From contig QCSA01000006.1 in the NCBI GenBank assembly GCA_003211695.1, forward strand, positions 1-64,000: 64,000 nt of DNA, written 5' to 3'. The notes below the pieces were generated by a model. It was given only the letters and a program-made list of their open reading frames with translations, was not told where the DNA came from and searched no databases. The DNA is from Pelagibacteraceae bacterium AG-464-P07. Lineage in GTDB: Bacteria > Pseudomonadota > Alphaproteobacteria > Pelagibacterales > Pelagibacteraceae. A program made the translations under genes and the position numbers. Positions 28,621 through 38,855 of the stretch are shown here, in pieces; the first letter of the stretch is position 1; each line of letters begins with the position of its first letter.

Positions 28621-30288
28621 ATGAGTCCAAAAGATCAATTAATTTTTTGTCCCTTAGGTGGATCTGGAGAAATTGGTATGAATATGAATCTTTTTTCCTA
28701 TGGAAAACCAGACAATCAAAAATGGATAATAGTCGATATAGGGGTTACTTTTGCAGACGATACTTTGCCAGGAATAGATCTAATTTATCCTGACCCAGGT
28801 TTTATTATAGATAAAAAAGACGATTTATTGGGAATAATTTTAACCCATGCTCACGAAGATCATATCGGTGCCATTGCATATATATGGCCTCAATTAAAAT
28901 GCAATATTTATGCTACGCCATTTACAAGTGTTTTAATAAAAGAAAAATTTAAAGAAAAAAAAATTGAAATTGGAAATAATTTAAAAATTGTTGATTTAAA
29001 CGGTACAGTCAAATTGGGTCCCTTTAAAATTGAATTTATTACTTTGACACATTCTATTTTAGAACCTAATGGCCTGAGTATAGAAACACCAGTTGGAACT
29101 ATTCTACATACAGGTGATTGGAAATGTGACCCTAATCCTTTGATTGGAAATACAATAAATGAAAAAAAATTAAAACAAATTGGTGCGAAAGGTGTTCTGG
29201 CTATGATTTGTGACTCTACTAATGTTTTTAATCCCGGCCGGGCTGGTTCAGAATTAGATGTTAGGCAGAGTCTTTTAAAAATCATGCAAAATAAAAATAA
29301 AAGAATTATTGTTACATCGTTTGCATCTAATGTAGCAAGAATGGAAACAATATTTTATTGTGCTAAAAAAATTGAAAGACAGATTTCCCTTGTTGGGAGA
29401 TCTATGCACAGAATTTATAAAGCAGCAAGACAATGTGGTTATTTAAATAATGTTATTGATCCTATTGACTCAAGGGAAGCTAAAAAAATTTCCAGAGAAA
29501 AAATTATTTATTTGTGTACTGGTAGCCAAGGCGAACCTATGGGAGCTATGATGAGAATAGCAAATTATGTTCATCCAGATGTTTTTATAGAGAAAGATGA
29601 TACGGTAATTTTTTCATCAAAAATAATTCCTGGTAATGAAAAAAAACTTTATAGTTTACATAATCAACTTGTTAAAAATGGTGTTGAAGTAATTTCAGAA
29701 GAAAATGAATTTGTTCATGTTTCCGGCCACCCAAATCAGGAAGATTTAAAAGATATGTATAATTGGGTTAAACCTAAATCTATCATCCCGGTACATGGTG
29801 AACATCGCCATATGATAGAACATATAAATTTTGCAAAAGAAATGCAGGTACCTTACCCAGTACAAATTGAAAACGGTGATATAGTTCAGATTTATCCTGA
29901 CAATGAACCTCATGTTGTTGATAAGGCACCCGTTGGACGCATGTATGTAGATGGGAACATTAGTATTAGCGAAGATTCTCAGTCAATAAAAGAGAGAAAG
30001 AATTTAGCAAACAATGGTTATTTGGAAGTTACAATTATCATCAACAACAAAGGTAAAGTGATTAAGAAACCTATTTTTTCATTTAAAGGATTGCCTATTG
30101 AAAATCAAAATGATGATTTCATTTTTGATCTTGAAGATGAGATTAAAAAAACAAGTAGAACATTTTCTTTAAATAACACTAAACAAGAAAATATTTTAAA
30201 AGAAGAATTGAAAAAAAATTGTAGAAAATTAATCAAAGAAAAAACTGGTAAAAAACCTTATACAAATATTAATTTGGTTAGGGTTTAG
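28621..30288 (+). CDS. rnj: Ribonuclease J
   Basis: A metallo-beta-lactamase/beta-CASP ribonuclease for RNA maturation and decay, 555 residues. Metal ligands are in THAHEDHIGA (His76, His78, Asp80, His81), ILHTGDWK and the beta-CASP FSSKIIPGNE plus VHVSGHPNQEDL. The C-terminal domain follows PVHGEHRHMIEH. Alphaproteobacteria commonly carry one RNase J at this position after coaX. Domain order and length fit. Confidence 0.94.
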   Translation: MSPKDQLIFCPLGGSGEIGMNMNLFSYGKPDNQKWIIVDIGVTFADDTLPGIDLIYPDPGFIIDKKDDLLGIILTHAHEDHIGAIAYIWPQLKCNIYATPFTSVLIKEKFKEKKIEIGNNLKIVDLNGTVKLGPFKIEFITLTHSILEPNGLSIETPVGTILHTGDWKCDPNPLIGNTINEKKLKQIGAKGVLAMICDSTNVFNPGRAGSELDVRQSLLKIMQNKNKRIIVTSFASNVARMETIFYCAKKIERQISLVGRSMHRIYKAARQCGYLNNVIDPIDSREAKKISREKIIYLCTGSQGEPMGAMMRIANYVHPDVFIEKDDTVIFSSKIIPGNEKKLYSLHNQLVKNGVEVISEENEFVHVSGHPNQEDLKDMYNWVKPKSIIPVHGEHRHMIEHINFAKEMQVPYPVQIENGDIVQIYPDNEPHVVDKAPVGRMYVDGNISISEDSQSIKERKNLANNGYLEVTIIINNKGKVIKKPIFSFKGLPIENQNDDFIFDLEDEIKKTSRTFSLNNTKQENILKEELKKNCRKLIKEKTGKKPYTNINLVRV

Positions 30289-30295
30289 CTATATG

Positions 30296-30314
30296 TTAAG
30301 TTGACTAAACTTAA
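30296..30314 (+). terminator. Possible weak hairpin between RNase J gene and proS
   Basis: A perfect 7-bp stem, TTAAGTT/AACTTAA with a 5-nt loop GACTA, lies in the 44-nt gap after the RNase J gene. The stem is A/T-rich and is followed by A and T bases rather than a clean T run. It could be a weak terminator or a chance palindrome in AT-rich DNA. Confidence 0.3.
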
Positions 30315-30332
30315 AAAATTATTTTAATTTAC

Positions 30333-31661
30333 ATGCATTTATCAAAATTATTTCTTCCAATACTTAAAGAAAATCCTGCGGAAGCAAAAATAAAATCCCA
30401 CCAACTTATGCTTCGTGCAGGTATGATAAAACAATCTTCCTCAGGAATTTATTCTTGGTTACCTCTTGGTTTAAAGATTATGAAAAAAATTGAAAATATT
30501 GTTAGAGAAGAACAGAACAATATTGGTGCACAAGAGTTACTTATGCCAACTATCCAATCCGCTGATATCTGGAAAGAGAGCGGAAGATATGACGATTATG
30601 GTGAAGAAATGTTAAGAATTAAAGATCGTCAGAATAGAGAAATGCTTTATGGCCCAACTAATGAAGAGTTGATAACAGAAATATTTAGGGCAAGTATAAA
30701 ATCATACAAATCACTTCCTCAAAGTCTTTATCATATTCAATGGAAGTTCAGGGATGAACTTAGACCAAGATTTGGAGTAATGAGATGTAGAGAATTTTTA
30801 ATGAAGGATGCCTACACTTTTGATTTAAGTGATGAGGACGCAGTTAAATCCTATAATAAAATGTACTTTGCCTATCTTAAAACCTTTCAACGAATGGGAC
30901 TTGTGGCTATTCCTATGGCTGCAGAAACAGGTCCTATCGGCGGAAATTTATCTCATGAATTTGTTATTTTGGCAGAAACGGGAGAAAGCAAAATATATGC
31001 TGACAAAAGAATTTTTGAAATCAATACAAAAAACTTTAATTTAAATGACTCATCATTAAAAAAAATGAGAAATGACTTTGATATATATTATGCGGTTACA
31101 GACGATAAATTTAATAAAAGTGACTTTGAGGAAAAAGTGTTGCAAGAAAATCGATTAATAACAAAAGGTATAGAAGTTGGACATATTTTTTATTTTGGAG
31201 ACAAATACTCAAAACCATTAAATGCCAATGTGGATTTACAAGGGGGAAAAAAAATATCGGTCAAAATGGGATCATACGGAATTGGGGTATCAAGGTTAGT
31301 TGCCGCCATAATAGAGGCAAAATTTAATAACAATATAATGAAATGGCCAATATCAGTCGCACCTTATGAAGTTGCTATTATACCTATGATAAGTAAAAAC
31401 AATGAAACCAATCTGATAAAAGCACATAAAATTTATAAAGAATTAATAAAACATAATATAGATGTGTTATTAGATGACACAGATGAAAACATTTCAGCAA
31501 AAATAAAAAAATTTAATTTAATTGGTATTCCATATCAAATAATAATTGGTCAAAAATCAGAAGGTGATCTTTTTGAGTTTAAAGAAATAGATAAAGAATC
31601 TCAAAATTTGAGTCTTGATAAAGTTGTTCAAAAATTAACTAAAGAGAAAAATTCAATTTGA
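30333..31661 (+). CDS. proS: Prolyl-tRNA synthetase (short alphaproteobacterial form)
   Basis: This class II synthetase charges tRNA-Pro. The 442 residues match the short ProRS type that lacks the editing insertion of enteric bacteria. Motif 2 lies in YHIQWKFRDELRPRFGVMRCREFLMKDAYTFD, motif 3 in GSYGIGVSRLVAAIIE, and the anticodon-binding domain begins around WPISVAPYEVAIIPM. Its stop overlaps the TTG start of lolC by 4 nt (TTGA). Confidence 0.95.
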   Translation: MHLSKLFLPILKENPAEAKIKSHQLMLRAGMIKQSSSGIYSWLPLGLKIMKKIENIVREEQNNIGAQELLMPTIQSADIWKESGRYDDYGEEMLRIKDRQNREMLYGPTNEELITEIFRASIKSYKSLPQSLYHIQWKFRDELRPRFGVMRCREFLMKDAYTFDLSDEDAVKSYNKMYFAYLKTFQRMGLVAIPMAAETGPIGGNLSHEFVILAETGESKIYADKRIFEINTKNFNLNDSSLKKMRNDFDIYYAVTDDKFNKSDFEEKVLQENRLITKGIEVGHIFYFGDKYSKPLNANVDLQGGKKISVKMGSYGIGVSRLVAAIIEAKFNNNIMKWPISVAPYEVAIIPMISKNNETNLIKAHKIYKELIKHNIDVLLDDTDENISAKIKKFNLIGIPYQIIIGQKSEGDLFEFKEIDKESQNLSLDKVVQKLTKEKNSI

Positions 31662-32893
31662 TCTCCGAAATTGAAAAATTAATTGCTTTTAGATATTTAA
31701 AACCAAAAAGGAAAGAAGGTTTTTTAAAAATAATATCTATTTTTTCGTTTCTAGGAATTGCCTTAGGTGTTGCTGTACTAATAATTGTAATGTCCGTAAT
31801 GAATGGTTTTAGAACGGAACTAATAGATAAAATTTTAGGATTTAATGCTCATATCATAATCAAACCTTACGAAAAGAAAATTGAAAATCAAAATCTTAAC
31901 GAACTTAATTCACTATCAAATATTATTGAGCAAACGATGTTTTCTTTCAATGGAGAGGGAATTTTAATTAATAAAGATGAAACAAAAGGAATTTTAGTCC
32001 GCGGCTATCTTAAAAACGACTTAAAAAAAATAAATTTACTACAAAAAGGAATTTTTGAGGGTTCTTTGGAAAATTTTAACAAGAATACAGTTTCCATTGG
32101 AAAAGATTTGGCAATATCCTTAGACTTAAAAGTTGATGATAAAATTACTTTAATGTCATCGGCAGGTATCCAAACTATTGTTGGCAGTCTTCCAAAACAG
32201 GAAAGCTTTACTATTTCATCAATTTTTAATAGTGGATTTGCTGAATTTGATCAGAATGTTATTTTTATGCCAGTTAAAGATGCTATTCCATTCTTTGAAG
32301 CATCTGATGATGATCTTTTTTTAGAGATTTATTTAAAAAAACCAGAACATGTTGATAAAGCTAAGAAAAAAATTCAAAATTTATTTTCTGATCATTTTGT
32401 TTATTCGTGGGCAGACTTAAATAAATCTTTTTTTGGTGCTTTGAAAGTAGAAAGAAATGTGATGTTTATTATATTGTCGCTAATTATTGTTGTAGCTGCA
32501 TTTAATATAATATCTGGATTGACAATTTTAGTTAAAAATAAAACCAAAGAAATTGCAATTTTAAGAACACTTGGTGTCAGTCAAAAGTCTATTGCTAAAA
32601 TATTTTTTTTAGTAGGTTTTTCCATTGGTTTTTTTGCAACTTTGACTGGCGTATTATTAGGAGTACTATTTTCTCATAATATTGAAAAAATTAGATCGTT
32701 ATTTTCCGATTTATTTAACATTAGTCTTTTTCCAGAGGAAATATATTTTTTAAGTAAAATGCCTTCAGAAATAGATTTAAATTCAATATTAATTATTACT
32801 TTGTGTTCATTAGCAATAACTGTAGTTGTATCAATATTTCCTTCTTACTCGGCATCCAAGTTAGATCCAATTAAAGCATTAAAGTATGAGTAG
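31658..32893 (+). CDS. lolC: Lipoprotein-releasing ABC transporter permease LolC/E
   Basis: The inner-membrane subunit that extracts outer-membrane lipoproteins for delivery to the carrier LolA. The 411 residues contain an N-terminal membrane helix (about 24-46), a large periplasmic domain, and three C-terminal helices (about 270-295, 315-340, 370-395). The start SEIEKLIAFRYLKPKRKEGFLKIISIFSFLGIALGVAVLIIVMSVMNGF is characteristic. It uses a TTG start overlapping the proS stop, and overlaps lolD by 8 nt. A single permease gene implies a homodimer-type LolF arrangement. Confidence 0.93.
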   Translation: MISEIEKLIAFRYLKPKRKEGFLKIISIFSFLGIALGVAVLIIVMSVMNGFRTELIDKILGFNAHIIIKPYEKKIENQNLNELNSLSNIIEQTMFSFNGEGILINKDETKGILVRGYLKNDLKKINLLQKGIFEGSLENFNKNTVSIGKDLAISLDLKVDDKITLMSSAGIQTIVGSLPKQESFTISSIFNSGFAEFDQNVIFMPVKDAIPFFEASDDDLFLEIYLKKPEHVDKAKKKIQNLFSDHFVYSWADLNKSFFGALKVERNVMFIILSLIIVVAAFNIISGLTILVKNKTKEIAILRTLGVSQKSIAKIFFLVGFSIGFFATLTGVLLGVLFSHNIEKIRSLFSDLFNISLFPEEIYFLSKMPSEIDLNSILIITLCSLAITVVVSIFPSYSASKLDPIKALKYE

Positions 32894-33563
32894 TATTATT
32901 AAAGTAGTTAATCTCTCAAAAAGTTTTTTTTTAAAAAAAAAACTCAATATTTTAAAAAAGATAAATATTGAAATAAAAAAAGGAGAACTAATAGCTTTAC
33001 TAGGTCCTTCGGGATCAGGCAAATCAACATTTCTTCATCTGATTGCGCTACTTGATCAACCATCAAATGGAGAAATTTATTTCGAAGGAAAAAAAACTTC
33101 TCAGATGAACGATGTTGAAAAAGATCAAGTGAGAGGTAAAAAGATTTCTATTGTATATCAACAAAACAATTTGTTGAGTGATTTTACATCTTTAGAAAAT
33201 GTTGCTATAGCAATGATTTCTACTGGGAAAAATATAAAGTATGCAAATAATGAAGCAAAAAAAATTCTAAGAAACGTTGGAGTATCTAAAAGGCTTGATC
33301 ATTTTCCAAGCGACCTTTCAGTGGGAGAACAACAACGCGTAGCAATTGCACGAGCAGTTATAAATGAACCACAACTTATTTTGGCAGATGAACCAACGGG
33401 AAGTTTGGATCAATCTACCTCAAATGAAATATTTAATTTGTTTTTAAAATTTAAGTCTCAAAATCGATCAATAATTTTTGCAACTCATAATAGAGAGCTA
33501 GCCAATAGAGCCGACTACAAGTTACAGATAATTGATGGTAATATTAGACGCTCAGATGAGTAA
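32886..33563 (+). CDS. lolD: Lipoprotein-releasing ABC transporter ATPase LolD
   Basis: The ATPase partner of LolC. It has Walker [10 protein letters not shown], the Q-loop in IVYQQNNLL, the signature [15 protein letters not shown], Walker [13 protein letters not shown] and the H-loop FATHNREL. At 225 residues it is normal for the family. It overlaps lolC and dnaE by 8 nt each, so the three are likely co-translated. Confidence 0.95.
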   Translation: MSSIIKVVNLSKSFFLKKKLNILKKINIEIKKGELIALLGPSGSGKSTFLHLIALLDQPSNGEIYFEGKKTSQMNDVEKDQVRGKKISIVYQQNNLLSDFTSLENVAIAMISTGKNIKYANNEAKKILRNVGVSKRLDHFPSDLSVGEQQRVAIARAVINEPQLILADEPTGSLDQSTSNEIFNLFLKFKSQNRSIIFATHNRELANRADYKLQIIDGNIRRSDE

Positions 33564-36500
33564 TACAAATAAAAATCAATTTACACATTTAAAGATCCAT
33601 ACTCAGTACTCAATATGTGAAGGAGCAATTAAAATTATTGATTTAAAAGATTTATGTAAAAAAAATAAAATTCAAGCAATAGGGTTAAGTGATACCAAAA
33701 ATTTATGTGGCGCATTGGAGTTTGGAGAAAATATTTCAAAAGTGGGTACACAACCCATTATAGGCAGCCAGATTAATTTTAAATTTAAAGATCAAATAGG
33801 TATTTTACCAATAATTGCTAATAATTTTGAAGGCTATAAAAGTATTATTGGATTATCTTCAAAATCTTACTTAGAAAATAAAACTACAGATGAACCACAT
33901 TGCTTACTCCAAGAATTATTGAACATAAAATCTGGAGTAACAGTCCTCTCAGGTTCTATTGGTGGATTAATTGGAAACTTATTTTCAAAAAATTTACTGA
34001 CGGAGATTGATGATGTCCTCAAATTAATAAAAAATGCATTTGGAGATAAATTTTATTTAGAAGTTCAAAGACATAACGATGTTGGGGAAAAATTATTTGA
34101 AGAATTTATATTAAAAAAATCTAATGACTTAACAATTCCCTTGATAGCAACTCACGAGGTTTTTTATTTAGATAGGGATATGCATGAAGCCCATGATGCA
34201 TTGATCTGTATAGGAGAAAAAACCTATGTAAATGAGAAAAAAAGAAAAAAATATTCAGAAGAACATTATTTAAAAAGTTCTGAACAAATGATCGAAATAT
34301 TTTCTGATTTGCCTGAAGCACTGGAAAACAATTTTAACTTTCCTTTTAAATGTAATTACAAACCCAAATCCTCATTGCCAATACTTCCAAATATAAGGGT
34401 GAGCAAAGATATAGATGTTGATCAAGAATTATTAAATTTAGCAACAAAGGGTTTGAAAGAAAAATTTAATAAATACGTCTTTAAACAGAATTCTGATCAG
34501 GAAAATAAAAACAATCTAGAAAACTATAATAAACGGCTTCAACATGAATTCAATATTATAAAAGAAATGCGTTACTCAGGATATTTTTTGATTGTTTCTG
34601 ATTATATTAAATGGGCAAAAAATAATGATATACCAGTTGGACCTGGTAGAGGATCTGGCGCAGGATCTTTAATAGCGTGGTGTTTACGTATTACAAACAT
34701 TGACCCAATAAAATTTAATTTAATTTTTGAAAGATTTTTAAATCCAGATAGAATTTCAATGCCTGATTTCGATATCGATTTTTGTGAAGAAAAAAGAGAT
34801 TTGGTATTTTCTTATCTTAAAAAAAAATATGGTAATGGAGTTGCTCATATAATTACTTTTGGAAAATTAAAAGCAAGAATGGTAGTTAGAGATGTTGGAA
34901 GAGTTTTGGGCTTTCCCTATGGATTTGTTGATTCTATCAGCAAAATGATTCCTTTTGATCCATCCAGACCTAGGAGTTTGCAAGAAACTATTAATGGCGA
35001 ACCAAGAATTCAAAAAATGATATCTCAAGATAGTCGTGTGAAAAAATTAATGGATTTATCTTTAAAACTGGAGGGATTAAACAGGAATGTTGCGACTCAT
35101 GCAGCTGGAGTTGTAATAGCAGAAAAAAATTTATCAGAAACAGTTCCTCTTTATAAAGATTTTTCTTCTGATTTATTATTACCCGCAACTCAATTTGATA
35201 TGTATTCTGCAGAAAATGCTGGATTAATAAAATTTGACTTACTTGGATTAAAAACTTTGACAGTTATAAGTAAAACTCAGATTCTTTTAAAAGAAAAAAA
35301 TATAGAAATTGATATAAACAATATTAATTTTGAGGATAAAAAAGTTTTTGAATTACTATCGTCTGGTCATACAGTTGGCTTGTTTCAGCTCGAAAGTGCA
35401 GGAATGAGAGAAGCTTTAATGCAAATGAAACCTAATAGATTGGAGGATATTATTGCTCTGGTAGCTTTATATAGACCAGGTCCCATGAGCAATATATCCA
35501 TCTATAATGATTGCAAGCACAAAAAAAAAGAACCTAATTATCTCCATCCAAAGTTAACAGAAATTCTGGAACCAACTTATGGAATTATTATTTATCAAGA
35601 ACAGGTAATGCAAATAGCCCAAATTTTATCGGGTTTTACCGCAGGCGAAGCTGATATTTTAAGAAGAGCAATGGGAAAAAAGAAACGAGCTGAGCTAGAA
35701 AAACAAAAACAAAATTTTATTGAAGGAGCCATAAAGAATGGAATTCAAAGAGATGTAGCAGATTATATTTTCAAAAAAATAGAACCTTTTGCCGAATATG
35801 GTTTTAATAAAAGTCATGCCGCTGCTTACGCAGTCATTGCTTATCAAACAGCTTTTTTAAAAACTCATCACCCCAAAGAATTTTTTGTGGCATCTATGTC
35901 AACGGAATTAGCCAACCAAAATAAATTAAGTGAATTCTATGAGGAATTAAAAAGACTTAATATTGAAATTCAACGTCCATGCATAAATAGTTGCTTTGCA
36001 GAATTTAAATCGACCGACCAAAAATTTTATTATGCATTAGGGGCAATTAAAAGTGTTGGTTTTGAAGCAATTAATCAGATTGTTAAAGAAAGAGAAACTA
36101 ACGGTTCGTTTAAATCATTAGATAATTTTATTAATAGAGTTGATCCAAAAAATATTAATAAACTGCAACTTGAAGGATTAGTGAAAGCAGGCGCATTTGA
36201 CTCTTTAGAAAATAACAGAAAAGAATTTCACGATAATATTTCAAATATTATATTAGCTTCTAAGTCTGTATTTGAAAATAAAATTAATAACCAAATAAAT
36301 TTATTTGATGAAAGTAATCAAACCAATAAAAGTTTGATTAAAAATAATATTAAAAAAGACTGGCCGTTTGAAGAGAGATTATCAAAGGAATTTGAAGCAA
36401 TTGGATTCTTTATTTCGGATCACCCGATTAATGAATACAAAGAAGTTTTTGATATTTATAAAATACAAAACTTTAATTCATTTATAATCTCATCCAAAAA

Positions 36501-36975
36501 TGAAACTATCCTTGCCGCAACAACAATGAAAATTCAAGAAAAAAAAACTAGAGATGGCAACCCTTTTTTAGTTGTTAAATTTAGTGATTTGGGGGGCGTA
36601 TTTGAACTATTTCTTTTTTCAGAAATTTTGGAACAAAGTAGAAATATTCTTAAGGAGGGAAAATCATTTTTAATTACAGTTATAAAAGATTTGAGTAACC
36701 AAAATAATCGATTTAAAAGAACGAGTGTAAGAAAATTAGTAAGTTTAAATGAAATTTTTAAACAATCCATACCTAATATTACATTTGAAATTGAAAAATT
36801 AGAAAATCTTAAGAATTTTTCAAATTTAATTTCTGAAAAAGGTGATACTGATGTTAAAATTGTTGTTAAAAATAATTCAAAAAATCTTATTTTTGAACTT
36901 TCTAAAAAAAGAAAAATAAACCCAGAAATATTAAAATCGTTAAAAAACGAGCCTTATTTGAAAAAAATAAATTGA
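33556..36975 (+). CDS. dnaE: DNA polymerase III alpha subunit
   Basis: The replicative polymerase catalytic subunit, about 1,139 residues from the ATG at 33556; a TTG eight codons earlier is less likely. Domains in order are the N-terminal PHP domain (FTHLKIHTQYSICEGAI), then the polymerase core with GPGRGSGAGSLIAWCLRIT and the catalytic Asp pair in MPDFDIDFCEEKRD. These are followed by HAAGVVIAE, the fingers, GFNKSHAAAYAVIAYQTA, and a C-terminal OB-fold region. It overlaps the lolD stop by 8 nt. Confidence 0.96.
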   Translation: MSNTNKNQFTHLKIHTQYSICEGAIKIIDLKDLCKKNKIQAIGLSDTKNLCGALEFGENISKVGTQPIIGSQINFKFKDQIGILPIIANNFEGYKSIIGLSSKSYLENKTTDEPHCLLQELLNIKSGVTVLSGSIGGLIGNLFSKNLLTEIDDVLKLIKNAFGDKFYLEVQRHNDVGEKLFEEFILKKSNDLTIPLIATHEVFYLDRDMHEAHDALICIGEKTYVNEKKRKKYSEEHYLKSSEQMIEIFSDLPEALENNFNFPFKCNYKPKSSLPILPNIRVSKDIDVDQELLNLATKGLKEKFNKYVFKQNSDQENKNNLENYNKRLQHEFNIIKEMRYSGYFLIVSDYIKWAKNNDIPVGPGRGSGAGSLIAWCLRITNIDPIKFNLIFERFLNPDRISMPDFDIDFCEEKRDLVFSYLKKKYGNGVAHIITFGKLKARMVVRDVGRVLGFPYGFVDSISKMIPFDPSRPRSLQETINGEPRIQKMISQDSRVKKLMDLSLKLEGLNRNVATHAAGVVIAEKNLSETVPLYKDFSSDLLLPATQFDMYSAENAGLIKFDLLGLKTLTVISKTQILLKEKNIEIDINNINFEDKKVFELLSSGHTVGLFQLESAGMREALMQMKPNRLEDIIALVALYRPGPMSNISIYNDCKHKKKEPNYLHPKLTEILEPTYGIIIYQEQVMQIAQILSGFTAGEADILRRAMGKKKRAELEKQKQNFIEGAIKNGIQRDVADYIFKKIEPFAEYGFNKSHAAAYAVIAYQTAFLKTHHPKEFFVASMSTELANQNKLSEFYEELKRLNIEIQRPCINSCFAEFKSTDQKFYYALGAIKSVGFEAINQIVKERETNGSFKSLDNFINRVDPKNINKLQLEGLVKAGAFDSLENNRKEFHDNISNIILASKSVFENKINNQINLFDESNQTNKSLIKNNIKKDWPFEERLSKEFEAIGFFISDHPINEYKEVFDIYKIQNFNSFIISSKNETILAATTMKIQEKKTRDGNPFLVVKFSDLGGVFELFLFSEILEQSRNILKEGKSFLITVIKDLSNQNNRFKRTSVRKLVSLNEIFKQSIPNITFEIEKLENLKNFSNLISEKGDTDVKIVVKNNSKNLIFELSKKRKINPEILKSLKNEPYLKKIN

Positions 36976-37020
36976 TAATAAAAGTTGTAATTTATTCGAT
37001 TAAATTGTAGAACATTCCAA

Positions 37021-37098
37021 AAACGCACACAGTTGTTGGTCGTTTAGACCGCCGGTCCTTAAATGGTAAAACTGTGGTGGAACAACCGGGAAAATATA
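37021..37098 (+). promoter_or_regulatory. Structured rpsB leader, candidate S2 autoregulatory RNA with pseudoknot
   Basis: The region between dnaE and rpsB is richer in G+C and foldable. A 7-bp stem pairs CACAGTT (37028-37034) with AACTGTG (37070-37076). Inside it, GGTC (37038-37041) and GACC (37047-37050) form a hairpin with loop GTTTA. CCGGT (37052-37056) pairs with ACCGG (37085-37089) outside the stem, making a pseudoknot that would cover bases just before the probable start. GTTGTT (37032-37037) can instead pair with AACAAC (37081-37086), giving an alternative fold. Ribosomal protein S2 leaders that control translation are known in several bacterial groups; assignment here rests on position and pairing only. 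Confidence 0.6.
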
Positions 37099-37947
37099 TT
37101 GGATACACCTAATTTAACAATTCAACAATTATTAGAAGCCGGCGTACATCTGGGTCATAAGACATTTAGATGGAATCCAAAAATGAAGAATTATATTTTT
37201 GGTAAAAAAAACTCAATTCACATAATTGATTTAGTCCAAACTCTCGAGTTGACTAAGGAAGCTCTCTCAAAAGTTTCGAGTGTTATTACAAGTGGTGGTA
37301 AAATATTATTTGTTTCAACCAAAAAACAAGCTTCAGAGTCAATTGCTAATTTGGCTAAAGACACATCACAATATTATGTAAATTATAGATGGCTTGGCGG
37401 AATGTTAACTAATTGGAAAACAATCTCAAATTCAATAAAAAAGCTGAAACAAATTAATGAAGCGCTTAAAAAAGACGAAAATATAGGTTTTACAAAAAAA
37501 GAAATTTTAAAGATGGGACTTAAAAGAGATAAACTCGAGAGATCTCTTGGAGGAATTTTAGAAATGAAAAGTGTTCCAGATTTAATATTTGTTATTGATA
37601 CAAATTATGAAAAGTTAGCTATTAAGGAGGCTGCTAAGCTAAATATACCTATAATTGCAATACTTGATACTAATTCTGATCCTACAGACATCGATTATCC
37701 AATACCTGGCAATGATGATGCACGAAGAGCAATTAATTTATACTGTGATATATTAAAACAAACCATTCAAAACGCACAAAAAGAAAATAAGATCTCTAGT
37801 AATAAAAGTGATGAAATTAATACTCCAAGCGAAAAAATAAAAGTTGAAGAAAAAAAAGATAAAAAAGAAGATAAAGTGCGACTGATTGATAAGATAAAAG
37901 AAAAAGTTATTAGCACAATATCAAAAGAACGCAATCTAGAAAAATAA
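37099..37947 (+). CDS. rpsB: 30S ribosomal protein S2
   Basis: A small-subunit ribosomal protein. [52 protein letters not shown] and the [22 protein letters not shown] region are diagnostic. The frame is open from an ATG at 37063, which lies inside the folded leader and would add a 12-residue Trp/Asn-rich head. A TTG at 37099 gives [14 protein letters not shown] after the initiator Met, the usual S2 opening, and is preferred. A Lys/Glu-rich tail follows residue about 240. tsf follows 11 nt downstream. Confidence 0.93.
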   Translation: MDTPNLTIQQLLEAGVHLGHKTFRWNPKMKNYIFGKKNSIHIIDLVQTLELTKEALSKVSSVITSGGKILFVSTKKQASESIANLAKDTSQYYVNYRWLGGMLTNWKTISNSIKKLKQINEALKKDENIGFTKKEILKMGLKRDKLERSLGGILEMKSVPDLIFVIDTNYEKLAIKEAAKLNIPIIAILDTNSDPTDIDYPIPGNDDARRAINLYCDILKQTIQNAQKENKISSNKSDEINTPSEKIKVEEKKDKKEDKVRLIDKIKEKVISTISKERNLEK

Positions 37948-37958
37948 TAATTTTTTCA

Positions 37959-38822
37959 ATGTCATCTTCTAGTTATTTAGATAAGATTAAAAAACTTAGG
38001 GAACTTACAGGAGTAGGTTTTGGAGATTGCAATACTGCAATCAATGAATGTGGTGGAGATATAGAAAAATCCATAAAATATTTGCGAGTTAAGGGGATTT
38101 CTAAGGCCAGTAAAAAGATGACACGTATTGCAAATGAAGGTCTAATTTGTATTCATGAAGAAAATAATAAATCATCGATAATTGAGATTAATTGTGAAAC
38201 AGATTTTGCTGCAAAAAATTTAGAGTTTTTAAATTTTTCTGAAAATCTTTCTAAATTGTGTTTTGAACTAAAGGGAGATTTAAATAACTTAAAAAAAAAA
38301 AAAATGAAAGATGGGAATAGTGTTGAAGACAATGTGATTAAGCTTATTTCTAAAATTGGAGAAAAAATTACAATTAGAAGATGCAATTTTTTTGATGATA
38401 ATAAATTTATGAATTTTTCATATGTACACGCAGCATTAAAAAAAAATATTGGAAAACTAGGTGTGATAGTTAGCATAGAATCAAAAAAATTTAATGAACA
38501 AATTAAAGATTTTGGACACAAATTGGCAATGCACATAGCAGCATCAAGTCCGTTGGTAATTGAAGTTAGTCAACTTGACAAAAAAATGTTGAAAAATGAA
38601 AATGAGATAATTAGTGAGGAGCTTAGAAATTCAGGTAAAGATAATAATATTGTAGAAAAAATTTTAAAAGGAAAATTAGAAAAATTTAAACAAGAAAATA
38701 CTTTAATTAATCAAATTTGGATTAAGGATCCCAAAAAAAAGGTAAAAGACGTTATAGCTGAATTAGGTAATGAAAATAGTATAATCATTAAAGATTTTGT
38801 TAGATATAAAGTTGGTGAATAA
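37959..38822 (+). CDS. tsf: Elongation factor Ts
   Basis: The nucleotide exchange factor for EF-Tu. The N-terminal UBA-like domain contains IKKLRELTGVGFGDCNTAINECGGDIEKSIKYLRVKG, then the core with CETDFAAKN and LAMHIAASSPL. It has 287 residues. The usual next gene, pyrH (UMP kinase), is absent: frr starts 33 nt after the stop. Confidence 0.95.
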   Translation: MSSSSYLDKIKKLRELTGVGFGDCNTAINECGGDIEKSIKYLRVKGISKASKKMTRIANEGLICIHEENNKSSIIEINCETDFAAKNLEFLNFSENLSKLCFELKGDLNNLKKKKMKDGNSVEDNVIKLISKIGEKITIRRCNFFDDNKFMNFSYVHAALKKNIGKLGVIVSIESKKFNEQIKDFGHKLAMHIAASSPLVIEVSQLDKKMLKNENEIISEELRNSGKDNNIVEKILKGKLEKFKQENTLINQIWIKDPKKKVKDVIAELGNENSIIIKDFVRYKVGE

Positions 38823-38855
38823 ATAAGATTTAGGCTTTAAAATATATATTTTTTT

